Source: Demequina oxidasica (lineage in GTDB: Bacteria > Actinomycetota > Actinomycetes > Actinomycetales > Demequinaceae). Taken from it: a stretch of DNA of 64,000 nt. The stretch lies in the NCBI RefSeq assembly GCF_000975115.1, contig NZ_BBRE01000004.1, positions 124,001-188,000 on the forward strand, given 5' to 3'. Below are positions 47,589-56,809 of the stretch, in pieces. Every line of letters starts with the position of its first letter. Positions within the stretch are counted from its first letter, which is position 1. Both the position numbers and the translations under genes were made by a program. The notes beneath the pieces are model-generated. The model saw only the letters and a list, made by a program, of their open reading frames with translations, did not search any database and was not told where the DNA came from.

Positions 47589-48932
47589 ATGAAGATGCGC
47601 ACAGCCGCCATGGTTGCGGCCACCACCAGCCTGGCGTTCACGCTCGCAGCGTGCAGCGGCAGTAGCGACAACGGAGACGGCAGCAATACGCCAGCACCGG
47701 AGTCATCCTCAACGACCAGCGACTCGGCCATGGCCGAGGTTGCCGGCGAGATCACGGTCCTGACGAACCGCACCGACCTGGTGGACACCGTTTTCGCTGA
47801 CTATAAGTCAACGTTCGAGGCAAAGTACCCCGATGTCGAGGTTAAGTTCGAGGCGATTACCGACTACGAGGGTGAAGTCGCTACCCGCATGAGCACCGAC
47901 GATTATGGTGACGTGCTGCTCATTCCCAACTCGGTGAACGCAAGCGACTACCCGGACTTCTTTGAGCCGCTCGGCTCGGTCGACGAACTCTCGCAGACCT
48001 ACCGTTTTATTGGCTCTGAGGCCAACTTCGACGGTCAGTCTTACGGCATCGCCATCACGGGCAACGCCAACGGTCTCGTCTACAACAAGAAGGTATGGGC
48101 AGATGCAGGCGTCACCGCGGATCCGACCACGCCCGAGGAGTTCCAGAAGGATCTCCAAATGATCTCCGACAACACGGATGCGACGCCGCTCTATACGAAC
48201 TACGCCGATGGCTGGCCTCTGACGCAGTGGGAGTCCGACCGCGGAGGGGTGACCGCCAACGCGAACGCTGTCAATGAGCTCGCCGACACGGACGCCCCGT
48301 GGAGCGAGGGCATGGATCACTACATCATTGACTCGCTGATCTTCGACGCAGCAGCCGCTGGCAACATCGAGGAAGACCCCACCACCACCAACTGGGAGCA
48401 GTCCAAGACGGACCTCGGCACGGGCAAGATCGGAGCCATGGCGCTCGGTTCGTGGGCCATTGTGCAGATGCAGGAAGCGGCCGACGACGCGGCTGACATC
48501 GGGTACATGCCGTTCCCCAACCAGGTTGACGGCACGTTCCACTCGGTGATCAGCGGCGACTACAAGAATGGCATCAACGTTCACTCGGAGAACAAGGCCG
48601 CGGCACGTGCCTGGATCGACTGGTTCGCCGACGAGTCCGGATATGCCACCGATCAGGGTGGAATCTCGCCTCGCCTCGACGGACCGACGCCCGACACCCT
48701 GAAGGACTTTGACGCCGCTGGTGTCGAGTACATCGAGTTGACCCCGCCGCCCGCCGGCCAGGAGAGCCTGGTCAGCGACATCGACAACGCGGCCGAGATT
48801 GGTCTCTGGAGCCCTGACTACCGTCAGCGCATTGTGGACGCCGCCCGCGGTGCTCGCGATGAGACCAAGCAGGACATCTTTGACGACCTGAACTCGAAGT
48901 GGGCTGAGGCCCGCGCGAGCGTCGAAGGCTAG
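47589..48932 (+). CDS. ABC sugar transporter solute-binding lipoprotein (CUT1)
   Basis: 447 aa from ATG 47589 (GAAGGGG upstream; the longer frame includes the operator region). Lipoprotein signal with lipobox LAAC (Cys22) and a Ser/Gly/Asp spacer. The fold is family 1 extracellular binding protein (ITVLTNRTDLVDTVFADYKSTFEAKYPDVEVKFEAITDY split over the first lobe; SYGIAITGNANGLVYNKKVW). It should capture manno-oligosaccharides outside the cell, an inference from the neighbouring hydrolases. Followed by a strong hairpin, then two permeases. Confidence 0.92.
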   Translation: MKMRTAAMVAATTSLAFTLAACSGSSDNGDGSNTPAPESSSTTSDSAMAEVAGEITVLTNRTDLVDTVFADYKSTFEAKYPDVEVKFEAITDYEGEVATRMSTDDYGDVLLIPNSVNASDYPDFFEPLGSVDELSQTYRFIGSEANFDGQSYGIAITGNANGLVYNKKVWADAGVTADPTTPEEFQKDLQMISDNTDATPLYTNYADGWPLTQWESDRGGVTANANAVNELADTDAPWSEGMDHYIIDSLIFDAAAAGNIEEDPTTTNWEQSKTDLGTGKIGAMALGSWAIVQMQEAADDAADIGYMPFPNQVDGTFHSVISGDYKNGINVHSENKAAARAWIDWFADESGYATDQGGISPRLDGPTPDTLKDFDAAGVEYIELTPPPAGQESLVSDIDNAAEIGLWSPDYRQRIVDAARGARDETKQDIFDDLNSKWAEARASVEG

Positions 48933-48938
48933 TCAGAG

Positions 48939-48976
48939 GTCACTCGTCCCGGTGCAAGCCCGCCGGGGCGAGTGAC
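48939..48976 (+). terminator. 14-bp hairpin between solute-binding protein and permease genes
   Basis: 48939-48952 pairs with 48963-48976 (one G-T wobble) around a 10-base loop; no T-run. This is the usual position for a structure that raises binding-protein mRNA relative to permease mRNA. Confidence 0.75.
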
Positions 48977-49011
48977 GTCCCTCCCTCTACCCCTCTCACG
49001 TCGGAGAAGTC

Positions 49012-49950
49012 ATGTCTTTCTTTAGTACGCCGGTGCGTCCCAACGCAGTGCGCGCCGCGCAGGACTCGCGAAGCGGCCGTCAGCGGTTCTTCCAGGGAGC
49101 AACACCGTGGTTGTTCCTGATCGTCCCACTGATCTTTCTTTGCCTGTTCACTCTGCTTCCCGTGGCGAACATGATCTGGTACTCGTTCACCGAATGGAAT
49201 GGACTCAGCAAGGACAAGGAGTACGTGGGACTCGGCAACTACATTGAGTTCTTCACGCGACCGGAGCTTTTCCGCGTCTTCCTCGTGAGTCTCTACTACT
49301 TTGTCGCCTCGTTCGTTCAGATGGGCCTCGCGCTGTACTTCGCGACCATCCTGTCCTTTAACACCAGGTTCAAGAACCTGTTCAAGGGCATCCTGTTCTT
49401 CCCGTATCTCATCAACGGTGTAGCCATCGGCTTCACGTTCCTCTACTTCTTCCGGCCCGGAGGCACGCTCGACGCCTCCCTCGCCGCGCTTGGACTCGAA
49501 CAGTTCCAGCAGCAATGGCTCGGCAACCCCGACCTCATCAACTTTTCCCTGTCGGGCACTTCGGTATGGCGCTACATGGGCCTCAACTTCGTGCTCTTCT
49601 TGGGGGCCATTCAGTCCGTCAACCCGTCACTCTACGAAGCGTCTTCCCTCGACGGTGCCGGCAAGTGGCAGCAATTCCGCTACATCATCCTGCCGAGCAT
49701 CCGGCCCATCGTCGGGCTGTCGATGATTCTCGCGATCTCCGGTTCGTTGGCGGTGTTTGAGATCCCTTACATCATGACTGGCGGGGCCAACGGCTCCATG
49801 ACCTTTGTCATCCAGACCATCAATATGGCGTTCAAGTTCAACAAGGTAGGACTCGCGTCTGCCATGGCTGTGATCCTGCTGTTGATCGTGCTGATCATCA
49901 CCTGGATCCAAAGAAGACTTGTACCCGACGAGAAGGTGAACCTGACGTGA
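49012..49950 (+). CDS. ABC sugar transporter permease 1 (MalF-type)
   Basis: 312 aa with about six membrane helices, the first at about 36-60 (LFLIVPLIFLCLFTLLPVANMIW). The EAA loop that contacts the ATPase is EASSLDGAGKWQQFRYIILP from Glu209. Family CUT1. GGAGAAG precedes ATG 49012. It overlaps permease 2 by 4 bases. No ATP-binding subunit is encoded in the locus, so a shared MsmK-type ATPase elsewhere must energise it. Confidence 0.93.
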   Translation: MSFFSTPVRPNAVRAAQDSRSGRQRFFQGATPWLFLIVPLIFLCLFTLLPVANMIWYSFTEWNGLSKDKEYVGLGNYIEFFTRPELFRVFLVSLYYFVASFVQMGLALYFATILSFNTRFKNLFKGILFFPYLINGVAIGFTFLYFFRPGGTLDASLAALGLEQFQQQWLGNPDLINFSLSGTSVWRYMGLNFVLFLGAIQSVNPSLYEASSLDGAGKWQQFRYIILPSIRPIVGLSMILAISGSLAVFEIPYIMTGGANGSMTFVIQTINMAFKFNKVGLASAMAVILLLIVLIITWIQRRLVPDEKVNLT

Positions 49951-50768
49951 AAAGCGCAACCTTTGGAGGACTCAAGTACCTCACCCTGATAGTGGCGTCG
50001 CTCGTGACGCTGCTTCCACTCGTCACCATCGTGATGGCGTCCTTCAAGACTTCACGGGAGTTTCAGGAGTCGGGACCGTTCGACCTGCCAGAAAGCTTCG
50101 GCTTCGAGAATTATGTCGAGGCATTCACCAAGGGCGGCATGCTGCATGCGTTCTTCAACACCGGCATCATTCTGTTGGTGTCGATCACCGGCACCGTGAT
50201 CATCGGTGCCATGACCGCCTATGCGATCGACCGTTTCGAGTTCCGCTTCCGCAAGGTCGTGGTGGGAGTCTTCTTGTTCGCGGTGCTTGTGCCCGCGGTG
50301 ACCACACAGGTCGCCACGTTCCAGGTCGTGAATAACCTTGGCCTCTACAACACGCGCTGGGCGGCCATCGTGCTCTTCATGGGCACCGACATCGTCTCGA
50401 TCTACATCTTCCTGCAGTTCATCCGGGCCGTGCCTCGTGAGCTTGACGAGGCCGCCAAGCTCGAGGGCGCAGGACCGTTCCGAATCTTCTGGCAGATCAT
50501 CTTCCCGCTGCTCAAGCCCGCTATCGCGACGGTGGTGATCATCAAGGGGTTCGCGGCCTACAACGAGTTCTATATACCGTTCTTATATATGCCCTCGCGG
50601 GACCTGGGCGTCATCTCGACCTCCCTGTTCCGCTTCACGGGTCCGTTTGGTGCCCACTGGGAGGTCATAGCCGCGGGTGTGATCATCGTGATCATCCCCA
50701 CCCTGATCATCTTCGTCCTGCTGCAGAGGTTCATCTACAGCGGCTTCACGCAGGGAGCGACCAAGTGA
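49947..50768 (+). CDS. ABC sugar transporter permease 2 (MalG-type)
   Basis: 273 aa, about six membrane helices. EAA loop ELDEAAKLEGAGPFRIFWQI (EAA from Glu168), and a C-terminal LLQRFIYSGFTQGATK typical of MalG-type permeases. GTG start overlapping permease 1; its stop overlaps the beta-mannosidase GTG by 4 bases, tying the transporter to the hydrolase. Confidence 0.93.
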   Translation: MKSATFGGLKYLTLIVASLVTLLPLVTIVMASFKTSREFQESGPFDLPESFGFENYVEAFTKGGMLHAFFNTGIILLVSITGTVIIGAMTAYAIDRFEFRFRKVVVGVFLFAVLVPAVTTQVATFQVVNNLGLYNTRWAAIVLFMGTDIVSIYIFLQFIRAVPRELDEAAKLEGAGPFRIFWQIIFPLLKPAIATVVIIKGFAAYNEFYIPFLYMPSRDLGVISTSLFRFTGPFGAHWEVIAAGVIIVIIPTLIIFVLLQRFIYSGFTQGATK

Positions 50769-53308
50769 CGCGCGATAGTAGTGCGACCACTCGCGAGGCG
50801 CTGACGATCTGGCGGTTGTTCCTGGGTGCCGACTCCGAGTCCGCTCCCGCCGGTGTTACTGCGGCCCTGACAGAGGGCATTCCCGCCACGGTGCCAGGCA
50901 GCGTCCTGGGCACCCTGATTGAGGCCGGACTCGCGTCGGACGTCACAGTCGACGGTCTCGAGGAGGACGTCGCCTGGGCGACCCATTGCACGTGGATCTA
51001 CCGAACCTCTGTTCCGCGCCTGGGTGATGGCGCCCACGTGACAATCGATTTCGAGGGCGTTGACACGTTGGCCACGGTGCGCGTTGACGGCAACTCCGTA
51101 CTCGAGACCGACGACATGTTTCATGCCTGGAGCATCGAACTCACGGACGACGCGCACCACGCGCACCCGTCCTCCGACGACACCGGCGACTCCGCCGTTA
51201 TCCCCGCCCTCTCTGCGGGCAAAGAGTGGAGCGTGGAGGTGGAGTTCCACCCCGTGCTACCGGTGGCGAACGCGCTCGAGGCGTCCGACCCGCTGCCTCG
51301 TGCCGACATGTACGAGATCCCCTTCAACCAGGTGCGCAAGATGGCCTGTTCATTCGGATGGGATTGGGGTCCCACCACCATCACTGCCGGTCTGTGGCGC
51401 GGAGCGACGGTCACGCGCCGTTGTCAGGCCTCCATCGACCAGCTTCTTCTCACGACCGACTGGAGTAACGGCGCCTCGCTGAGCGCGCGTCTGGACATCG
51501 AGGGAACGGCCGATGCGGTGGTTGCCACCGTGGTTCCCGCGGGCGGGGGCGAGGCTCTCGCGTCGCAGCGGTTTGACGTTGCCCACGGCCACCTCGAGTT
51601 TGACCTCCAGGTGCCCCAAGCCCGACGCTGGGACGTGGTGGACCGTGGCGATCAGCCGCTCTACGACGTGCACATTTCAGTGGTTGACGACTCGGGAGCG
51701 GAACTGGACTCGACGCATCGTCGGGTGGGCTTTCGCCACGTCTCACTGGTGCAAGACGAGGACGACATCGGGCGCTCCTTCGAAGTACACGTGAATGGCG
51801 CGCGTGTCTGGGCGCGCGGGTTCAATTGGATTCCTGCTGACGTTCTGCCGGAGCGAGTGACGCGAGAGCGTACTCGCGAACTGGTTCAGGAGGCGGTGGA
51901 CACGGGCGCCAACATGTTGCGCATCTGGGGTGGAGGCGTCGTCGAGTCCCGGGACTTCTTTGAGGCCTGCGACGAGGCCGGTGTACTGGTGTGGCAGGAC
52001 TTCTCGTTCGCTTGTGCGGCGTACGCAGAAGATGACGCGCAGATGATGCGGGTCCAGCGCGAGGTGGCCGATGCCGTCAGGCGCGTCGGTCACCACGCGT
52101 CGCTGGCGCTGTGGTGCGGCTGCAACGAGAACCTCTGGGGCTTCGAAGACTGGGGTTGGAAGGAGACCTTGGGGGAGGATGGCGTCTGGGGTGCGCACCT
52201 CTATCACGAGGTAATCCCCAAAGCGCTTGCCGAGCTCGATCCTCGCCGTCCCTACATTCCGGGATCGCCCTTCTCGCCTGACGACGGAGTGCATCCGAAC
52301 GATCCGACGCAGGGGACCACTCACCACTGGGATACCTGGAATCAGCTCGACTACACTGCCTTCGAGGACAAGACCTCACGGTTCGCTTCCGAGTTTGGCT
52401 GGCAGGCACCCGCCGCCTGGCACACGCTGACCCGCGCCATGGGGTCAGAGCCGACCAGCGGTGACGATCCCCGCCTGCAACGCCTTCAGAAGCATCCCGA
52501 GGGCAAGGCTGGGCTGGCCCGTGGAATCGCGGACCACGTGGCGCACCTGCCCACGGATGGACGAGGCTGGTATTTCGCCACTCAACTTATGCAGGCTCGT
52601 GCCATCAGTGCGTCGATCGGGCGCTTCCGCTCGCTCCACGAGTCGTGCTCCGGCACGCTGTGGTGGCAGCTAAATGACTGCTGGCCCGCTTTGTCGTGGG
52701 CGGTAGTCGATGTGACCGGTGCCCGCAAACTGGGGTGGTACGCGTCGGCCCAGATCATGGCACCCCGTGCCATCATCGCGACGTCGCCACAGACACCGCA
52801 CGCGCTCACAGTAGTGAACGACGTGCCGCAAACGTGGGAGGCGATGGCGCGAATCCGTACAGTGACGGAATCTGGAGACGTCTTGCTTGACGAACGCATC
52901 GGGCTGCACATCGCTGCTGATGGGCATGCCGAGATCGCTCCTTCACGGCTGCCGCAAGGCACAGTGGCCGTAGTCGTAGACGTCGAGGACAAGCGCGCAG
53001 TGCGATGGCTGGTGGCCGACGATGCGCTGGAGCACCCGGCCGCATCATTGGCGAGCGTGCAAATCAACCCTGACGCGGCATCGGACGTCGTGCGCGTGAC
53101 CGTTGTGGCCAAGCACCTGATTCGGGACCTATCGCTCCTCGCGGAGACGCATCCCGCGCTCGAGGGAGTGAGGGTGGATCGTCAATTGCTCACGTTGCTT
53201 CCTGGCGAGGCGGCGACTTTCACGGTGACCCGCATGGGGGGCGCCACCCTCGCCGCGTACGAGTGGCGGAGCCTGCTGTGTGCCGGCACGGCGCTGGTGA
53301 TGCCGTGA
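50765..53308 (+). CDS. Beta-mannosidase, glycoside hydrolase family 2
   Basis: 847 aa, no signal peptide, so cytoplasmic. GH2 architecture: a sugar-binding jelly-roll (TVPGSVLGTLIEAGL, GVDTLATVRVDG, MACSFGWDWGPTT), Ig-like domains, then the TIM barrel with ANMLRIWGGGVVE, acid/base Glu455 in CGCNENLWG and nucleophile Glu543 in FASEFGW. SFGWDWGP and the CNEN motif are typical of beta-mannosidases rather than beta-galactosidases. It releases mannose from the non-reducing ends of manno-oligosaccharides. The stop overlaps the isomerase ATG. Confidence 0.92.
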   Translation: MTRDSSATTREALTIWRLFLGADSESAPAGVTAALTEGIPATVPGSVLGTLIEAGLASDVTVDGLEEDVAWATHCTWIYRTSVPRLGDGAHVTIDFEGVDTLATVRVDGNSVLETDDMFHAWSIELTDDAHHAHPSSDDTGDSAVIPALSAGKEWSVEVEFHPVLPVANALEASDPLPRADMYEIPFNQVRKMACSFGWDWGPTTITAGLWRGATVTRRCQASIDQLLLTTDWSNGASLSARLDIEGTADAVVATVVPAGGGEALASQRFDVAHGHLEFDLQVPQARRWDVVDRGDQPLYDVHISVVDDSGAELDSTHRRVGFRHVSLVQDEDDIGRSFEVHVNGARVWARGFNWIPADVLPERVTRERTRELVQEAVDTGANMLRIWGGGVVESRDFFEACDEAGVLVWQDFSFACAAYAEDDAQMMRVQREVADAVRRVGHHASLALWCGCNENLWGFEDWGWKETLGEDGVWGAHLYHEVIPKALAELDPRRPYIPGSPFSPDDGVHPNDPTQGTTHHWDTWNQLDYTAFEDKTSRFASEFGWQAPAAWHTLTRAMGSEPTSGDDPRLQRLQKHPEGKAGLARGIADHVAHLPTDGRGWYFATQLMQARAISASIGRFRSLHESCSGTLWWQLNDCWPALSWAVVDVTGARKLGWYASAQIMAPRAIIATSPQTPHALTVVNDVPQTWEAMARIRTVTESGDVLLDERIGLHIAADGHAEIAPSRLPQGTVAVVVDVEDKRAVRWLVADDALEHPAASLASVQINPDAASDVVRVTVVAKHLIRDLSLLAETHPALEGVRVDRQLLTLLPGEAATFTVTRMGGATLAAYEWRSLLCAGTALVMP

Positions 53309-54591
53309 TGAGGCCGGACCAGCGAGCCCGAGTGCGAGCCGAACAGCGCGCGGACCTACTGAGGTTCACGCAGGCCGCCAAGACTGATCGCGGATTTGGC
53401 TGGCTTGATGAGCGTGGGAACGTGCTTGGTGGCAAGCCCGAGGAACTGTGGATCACATGCCGCATGACCCACATCGCGGCGTTAGGAGTCCTCGCGAATG
53501 AGGAGCCAAAGCCAGCAGGGCCACACCAATTGGAGCTGAGGGCGTTGGTTAGTCACGGCGTGCGCGCGCTGAGTGGTGCCTTCGAGGATCAGGAAAACGG
53601 CGGCTGGTTTGCTGCTGTCGACGCCTCCGGCCCTGTCGATACAGCTAAGCAGGCTTATGGGCACGCGTTCGTCGTCCTGGCGGCCTCATCGGCTCTCCTT
53701 GCCGGAGCCGAAGGTGCACGCGCCCTTCTCAAGCGGGCATTACGGGTGAGTGAGCGTAGGTTCTGGGACGACTCGCATGGCCTCTCCGTCGAGGAATGGG
53801 ACCAGGACTGGACGACACTAGCTACCTACCGCGGCGTCAATGCCAATATGCATACAGTCGAGGCATATCTCGCCGCCGGAGACGCCACCGGCGACAAGGT
53901 CTGGCACGAGCGTGCGGGACGCATCGCGGCCCGAGTGCTGTCGTGGTCGGAGTCCAATGAATGGCGGATCCCTGAACACTTTGACGAGGACTGGCGGCCG
54001 ATGCTTGAGCACAACCGTGACATTCCTGCAGACCCATTCCGACCGTACGGGGCGACGGTAGGACACGGTCTGGAATGGGCACGTCTTTTCCTCTCTGTCG
54101 ATGCAACTCTTGACGACAAGGCGCCCGCGGGATTGGCGGCGGGCGCCCGCAAGCTCTACGGGCGCGCCGTGAGTGACGGCTGGCACGCAGACGGCGACTC
54201 CGGATTCGTCTACACCACGGACTGGGACGGGAGGCCGGTAGTTCGCGAGCGCATGCACTGGGTTGCGGCAGAAGCGATTGGGGCAGCTCATGCACTTGCT
54301 ATCGCGACGGGCGAACAACGCTACACAGAGGACGCGGAGAAGTGGTGGGGCTTCGTGGACGACTTCCTCGTCGACGAGGAGTTCGGATCGTGGCATCACG
54401 AACTCAACTCAAGCAATCGACGAGCAGCCTCGGTGTGGCCCGGCAAGCCAGACACCTACCACGCCTACCAGGCCGCACTGTGGCCCGATGTCCCGCTCGC
54501 TCCTTCGTTTGCCACGGCTTTGGCCCGCGGCTCGAGCCTAAGCCAAGACCACGCCTCCCGTGCCGCCTCGAAGGGCGAGGGCACGCGGTGA
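53308..54591 (+). CDS. AGE-family sugar isomerase, likely D-mannose isomerase
   Basis: 427 aa from ATG 53308 (overlapping the previous stop; the longer frame is in the beta-mannosidase gene). An alpha6/alpha6-barrel N-acylglucosamine 2-epimerase-type protein: ITCRMTHIAALG, GVNANMHTVEAYLAA, VGHGLEWARLFL, MHWVAAEAIGAA, and WPGKPDTYHAYQAAL, in the order of mannose isomerases/YihS with the catalytic His residues. Between beta-mannosidase and a fructokinase, mannose-to-fructose isomerisation is the most economical role; cellobiose or mannobiose 2-epimerase activity is the main alternative. Confidence 0.83.
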   Translation: MRPDQRARVRAEQRADLLRFTQAAKTDRGFGWLDERGNVLGGKPEELWITCRMTHIAALGVLANEEPKPAGPHQLELRALVSHGVRALSGAFEDQENGGWFAAVDASGPVDTAKQAYGHAFVVLAASSALLAGAEGARALLKRALRVSERRFWDDSHGLSVEEWDQDWTTLATYRGVNANMHTVEAYLAAGDATGDKVWHERAGRIAARVLSWSESNEWRIPEHFDEDWRPMLEHNRDIPADPFRPYGATVGHGLEWARLFLSVDATLDDKAPAGLAAGARKLYGRAVSDGWHADGDSGFVYTTDWDGRPVVRERMHWVAAEAIGAAHALAIATGEQRYTEDAEKWWGFVDDFLVDEEFGSWHHELNSSNRRAASVWPGKPDTYHAYQAALWPDVPLAPSFATALARGSSLSQDHASRAASKGEGTR

Positions 54592-55505
54592 ACGTCCTAG
54601 TCGTGGGCGAGTCCGTGCTCGACGTGGTCAATGACACCGCAGGAGAAGTGACCGCAATTGCAGGTGGAAGCCCCGCCAATGTGGCCGTAGGACTCGCGCG
54701 GCTGGGCATCCGTCCCACCTTCGTGACGCACTTGGGTCAGGACGATGCGGCCGCGGTCATTCGCGCTCATATTGAGTCCACGGGTGCCACCATTGTCGTC
54801 GTTGATACGGCTACGCCCACCTCGACGGCAACCGCCACCATTGGCTCCGATGGCGGGGCCACCTATGAGTTTGCTATTGCCTGGAATCTGAGTGCTACCG
54901 CGCTCGAAGAGGTCGTGGCCACGCGAGCGCCACTACACCTCCATACGGGCTCCATTGCGACAGTCATGCGGCCGGGAGCCGATGCAGTGGCGTCGGTCAT
55001 TAGGGGCCCTCTAGTGGCATCCATGAGCTTTGACCCGAACATCCGGCCGGGGTTGATTCACGACCGGGACGCCGCGCTTCAGCAGATTCGTGCATGCCTG
55101 ACCAGAGCGAATGTCGTGAAGGCTAGCGACGAGGACATCGCCTGGATGGCACCGGGGGAGGACCCCGTGCGTGTCGCCGCTAGGTGGCTCGAGTGCGGAC
55201 CGAGCCTGGTCGTCGTGACCCTAGGCGCGGTCGGCGCCTGGGCTCTTGGCAGTTTCGGCAGCGTATTCGTTCCGGCCCGCGAGGCGGTCGTCGTCGACAC
55301 GGTCGGGGCGGGTGATTCATTCATGTCGGCGCTCATCGCGGGGTGGCTGGAGCTTGTGGGAGACAGCTCGCGCGGGCCAGCACGCTCACTTTCCGAAGTG
55401 GAGGCACGCGACCTGCTACTTGACTGTGTCACTGCGGCAAGCATCACCGTTGGCAGGCGGGGGGCGCAGCCGCCTACACGTGCGGAGCTAATTGAGGCTC
55501 GCTAA
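54588..55505 (+). CDS. PfkB-family sugar kinase, likely fructokinase
   Basis: 305 aa from GTG 54588 (4-bp overlap with the isomerase). PfkB signatures are clear: GGSPANVAVGLARLG near the N-terminus and DTVGAGDSFMSALIAGWLEL with the catalytic Asp. SFDPNIRPGLI is typical of fructokinases. It would phosphorylate fructose to fructose-6-phosphate, completing entry of mannose carbon into glycolysis. Substrate inferred from context. Confidence 0.88.
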   Translation: MNVLVVGESVLDVVNDTAGEVTAIAGGSPANVAVGLARLGIRPTFVTHLGQDDAAAVIRAHIESTGATIVVVDTATPTSTATATIGSDGGATYEFAIAWNLSATALEEVVATRAPLHLHTGSIATVMRPGADAVASVIRGPLVASMSFDPNIRPGLIHDRDAALQQIRACLTRANVVKASDEDIAWMAPGEDPVRVAARWLECGPSLVVVTLGAVGAWALGSFGSVFVPAREAVVVDTVGAGDSFMSALIAGWLELVGDSSRGPARSLSEVEARDLLLDCVTAASITVGRRGAQPPTRAELIEAR

Positions 55506-55557
55506 AGGTACTCATACGTCAACATATTCCAACCGCACACCCGCGAGTCATCGCAGG

Positions 55558-55563
55558 TAGTAT
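55558..55563 (+). promoter_or_regulatory. Candidate -10 box for pyrF
   Basis: TAGTAT, 45 bases before the GTG of pyrF, in the 103-bp gap that follows the mannan locus. No clear -35. Confidence 0.3.
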
Positions 55564-55608
55564 GCCTACATAGAACGATTTGGGCGACTACTTGTGGAGG
55601 AGACTGCG

Positions 55609-56457
55609 GTGACCTTTGGCTCCCGACTGGCGCTGGCGATGGACGAGCACGGGCCGCTGTGCGTGGGAATCGACCCGCACCCGGGGCTACTTGAAGCCTG
55701 GAGCCTCCCGGACAACGCCGACTCGCTGCAACTGTTCAGCGATGCCGTGATCGACGCAGCCATTGGCCGCGCCGCGGCAGTAAAGCCGAACGCTGCCTTC
55801 TATGAGCGGCACGGCTCGCGCGGCATGGGCGTCCTCGAGAACCTGTTGGGACGCTGCCGCGAGGCCGGACTGCTGACGGTGCTCGACGCGAAGCGGGGCG
55901 ACATCGGCTCCACGATGCAGGCCTACGCCGAGGCGTTCCTAGTGCCGGGGGCACCCTTCGAGGCCGACTCCGTGACGCTGTCGCCCTACCTGGGTGTGGG
56001 CTCGCTCCAACCAGCCTTCGACCTCGCTCAGAAGCACGGAAAGGGAATCTTTGTGCTCGCGCTGACCTCGAACGCCGAGGGGCACACTGTGCAGCACGCG
56101 AAGTCCGCGGATGGCGTGGCGGTGGCCGCGGCCGTGACCGCCGCCGCCGCGGAGCTGAACGCCGGAACGGAGCCTCTGGGCAGCATCGGCTTGGTTATTG
56201 GGGCGACCGTCGGGTCTGCAGTGACGGACCTCGGCATAGATTTATCGGCCCTTAATGGGCCGATCCTGGCACCCGGCGTGGGCGCACAAGGAGCGGGGCC
56301 TGCAGAACTTGAGCAGGTGTTCGGGAACGCACGGCGGTGCGTACTCGTCAATCAATCACGGGGCGTCTTGCAGGCTGGTCCGTCGGTTGACAGGTTGATC
56401 GAGGCAATCGACTCGGCATCGACCGAAGCACAATCACTCCTGCAAACCCCGTCTTAA
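55609..56457 (+). CDS. pyrF: Orotidine 5'-phosphate decarboxylase (type 2)
   Basis: 282 aa from GTG 55609; GGAGGAG (55596-55602) is well placed for it, whereas the in-frame GTG at 55594 would use the ribosome site itself. The catalytic DAKRGDIGST (Asp93, Lys95, Asp98) and CVGIDPHPGLL are the longer actinobacterial/type 2 PyrF pattern; APGVGAQGAGP is the phosphate-binding loop. Final step to UMP. It is separated from carB by the mannan locus. Confidence 0.96.
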   Translation: MTFGSRLALAMDEHGPLCVGIDPHPGLLEAWSLPDNADSLQLFSDAVIDAAIGRAAAVKPNAAFYERHGSRGMGVLENLLGRCREAGLLTVLDAKRGDIGSTMQAYAEAFLVPGAPFEADSVTLSPYLGVGSLQPAFDLAQKHGKGIFVLALTSNAEGHTVQHAKSADGVAVAAAVTAAAAELNAGTEPLGSIGLVIGATVGSAVTDLGIDLSALNGPILAPGVGAQGAGPAELEQVFGNARRCVLVNQSRGVLQAGPSVDRLIEAIDSASTEAQSLLQTPS

Positions 56458-56494
56458 TGCATTGGGACAATCAGTTCTAGTAGAAGGAGACACA

Positions 56495-56809
56495 GTGGCT
56501 ACTCCAGAGCTCAGCGACGAACAGCGGGCAGCGGCACTCGTCAAGGCGACAGCCGTCCGTTCCGCGCGACGCGTATTCAAGGAAGAGCTTTCGCGCGGAG
56601 AGATGACGCTTGAGAAGGCGATCTCACGGGCCAAGGCGGACGACGCCCTCGCGGGCATTCGCGTCCACGATCTCTTGCAGTGCCTGCCCGGCGTGGGACC
56701 GAAGCGTGCGACCACCACGATGGAGGAGATCGGTATCTCCGCCGCGCGGCGTGTACGTGGGCTTGGCACGCACCAGGTCGAGGCGCTGCTGGAACGCGAG
56801 AGTCGGTGA
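56495..56809 (+). CDS. mihF: Actinobacterial integration host factor (MihF)
   Basis: 104 aa from GTG 56495 (AAGGAGA upstream). The protein has the actinobacterial IHF pattern: [25 protein letters not shown], then [26 protein letters not shown] with a helix-two-turn-helix type GVGPKRA DNA-binding motif, and [17 protein letters not shown] nucleoid-associated DNA-binding protein unrelated to the HU-like IHF of proteobacteria. Overlaps gmk by 4 bases. Confidence 0.95.
   Translation: MATPELSDEQRAAALVKATAVRSARRVFKEELSRGEMTLEKAISRAKADDALAGIRVHDLLQCLPGVGPKRATTTMEEIGISAARRVRGLGTHQVEALLERESR

Noticed and set aside
47231..55593. ATP-binding subunit of the sugar ABC transporter
   Set aside because: No Walker A/ABC signature protein is encoded in the locus; a shared ATPase elsewhere is assumed.
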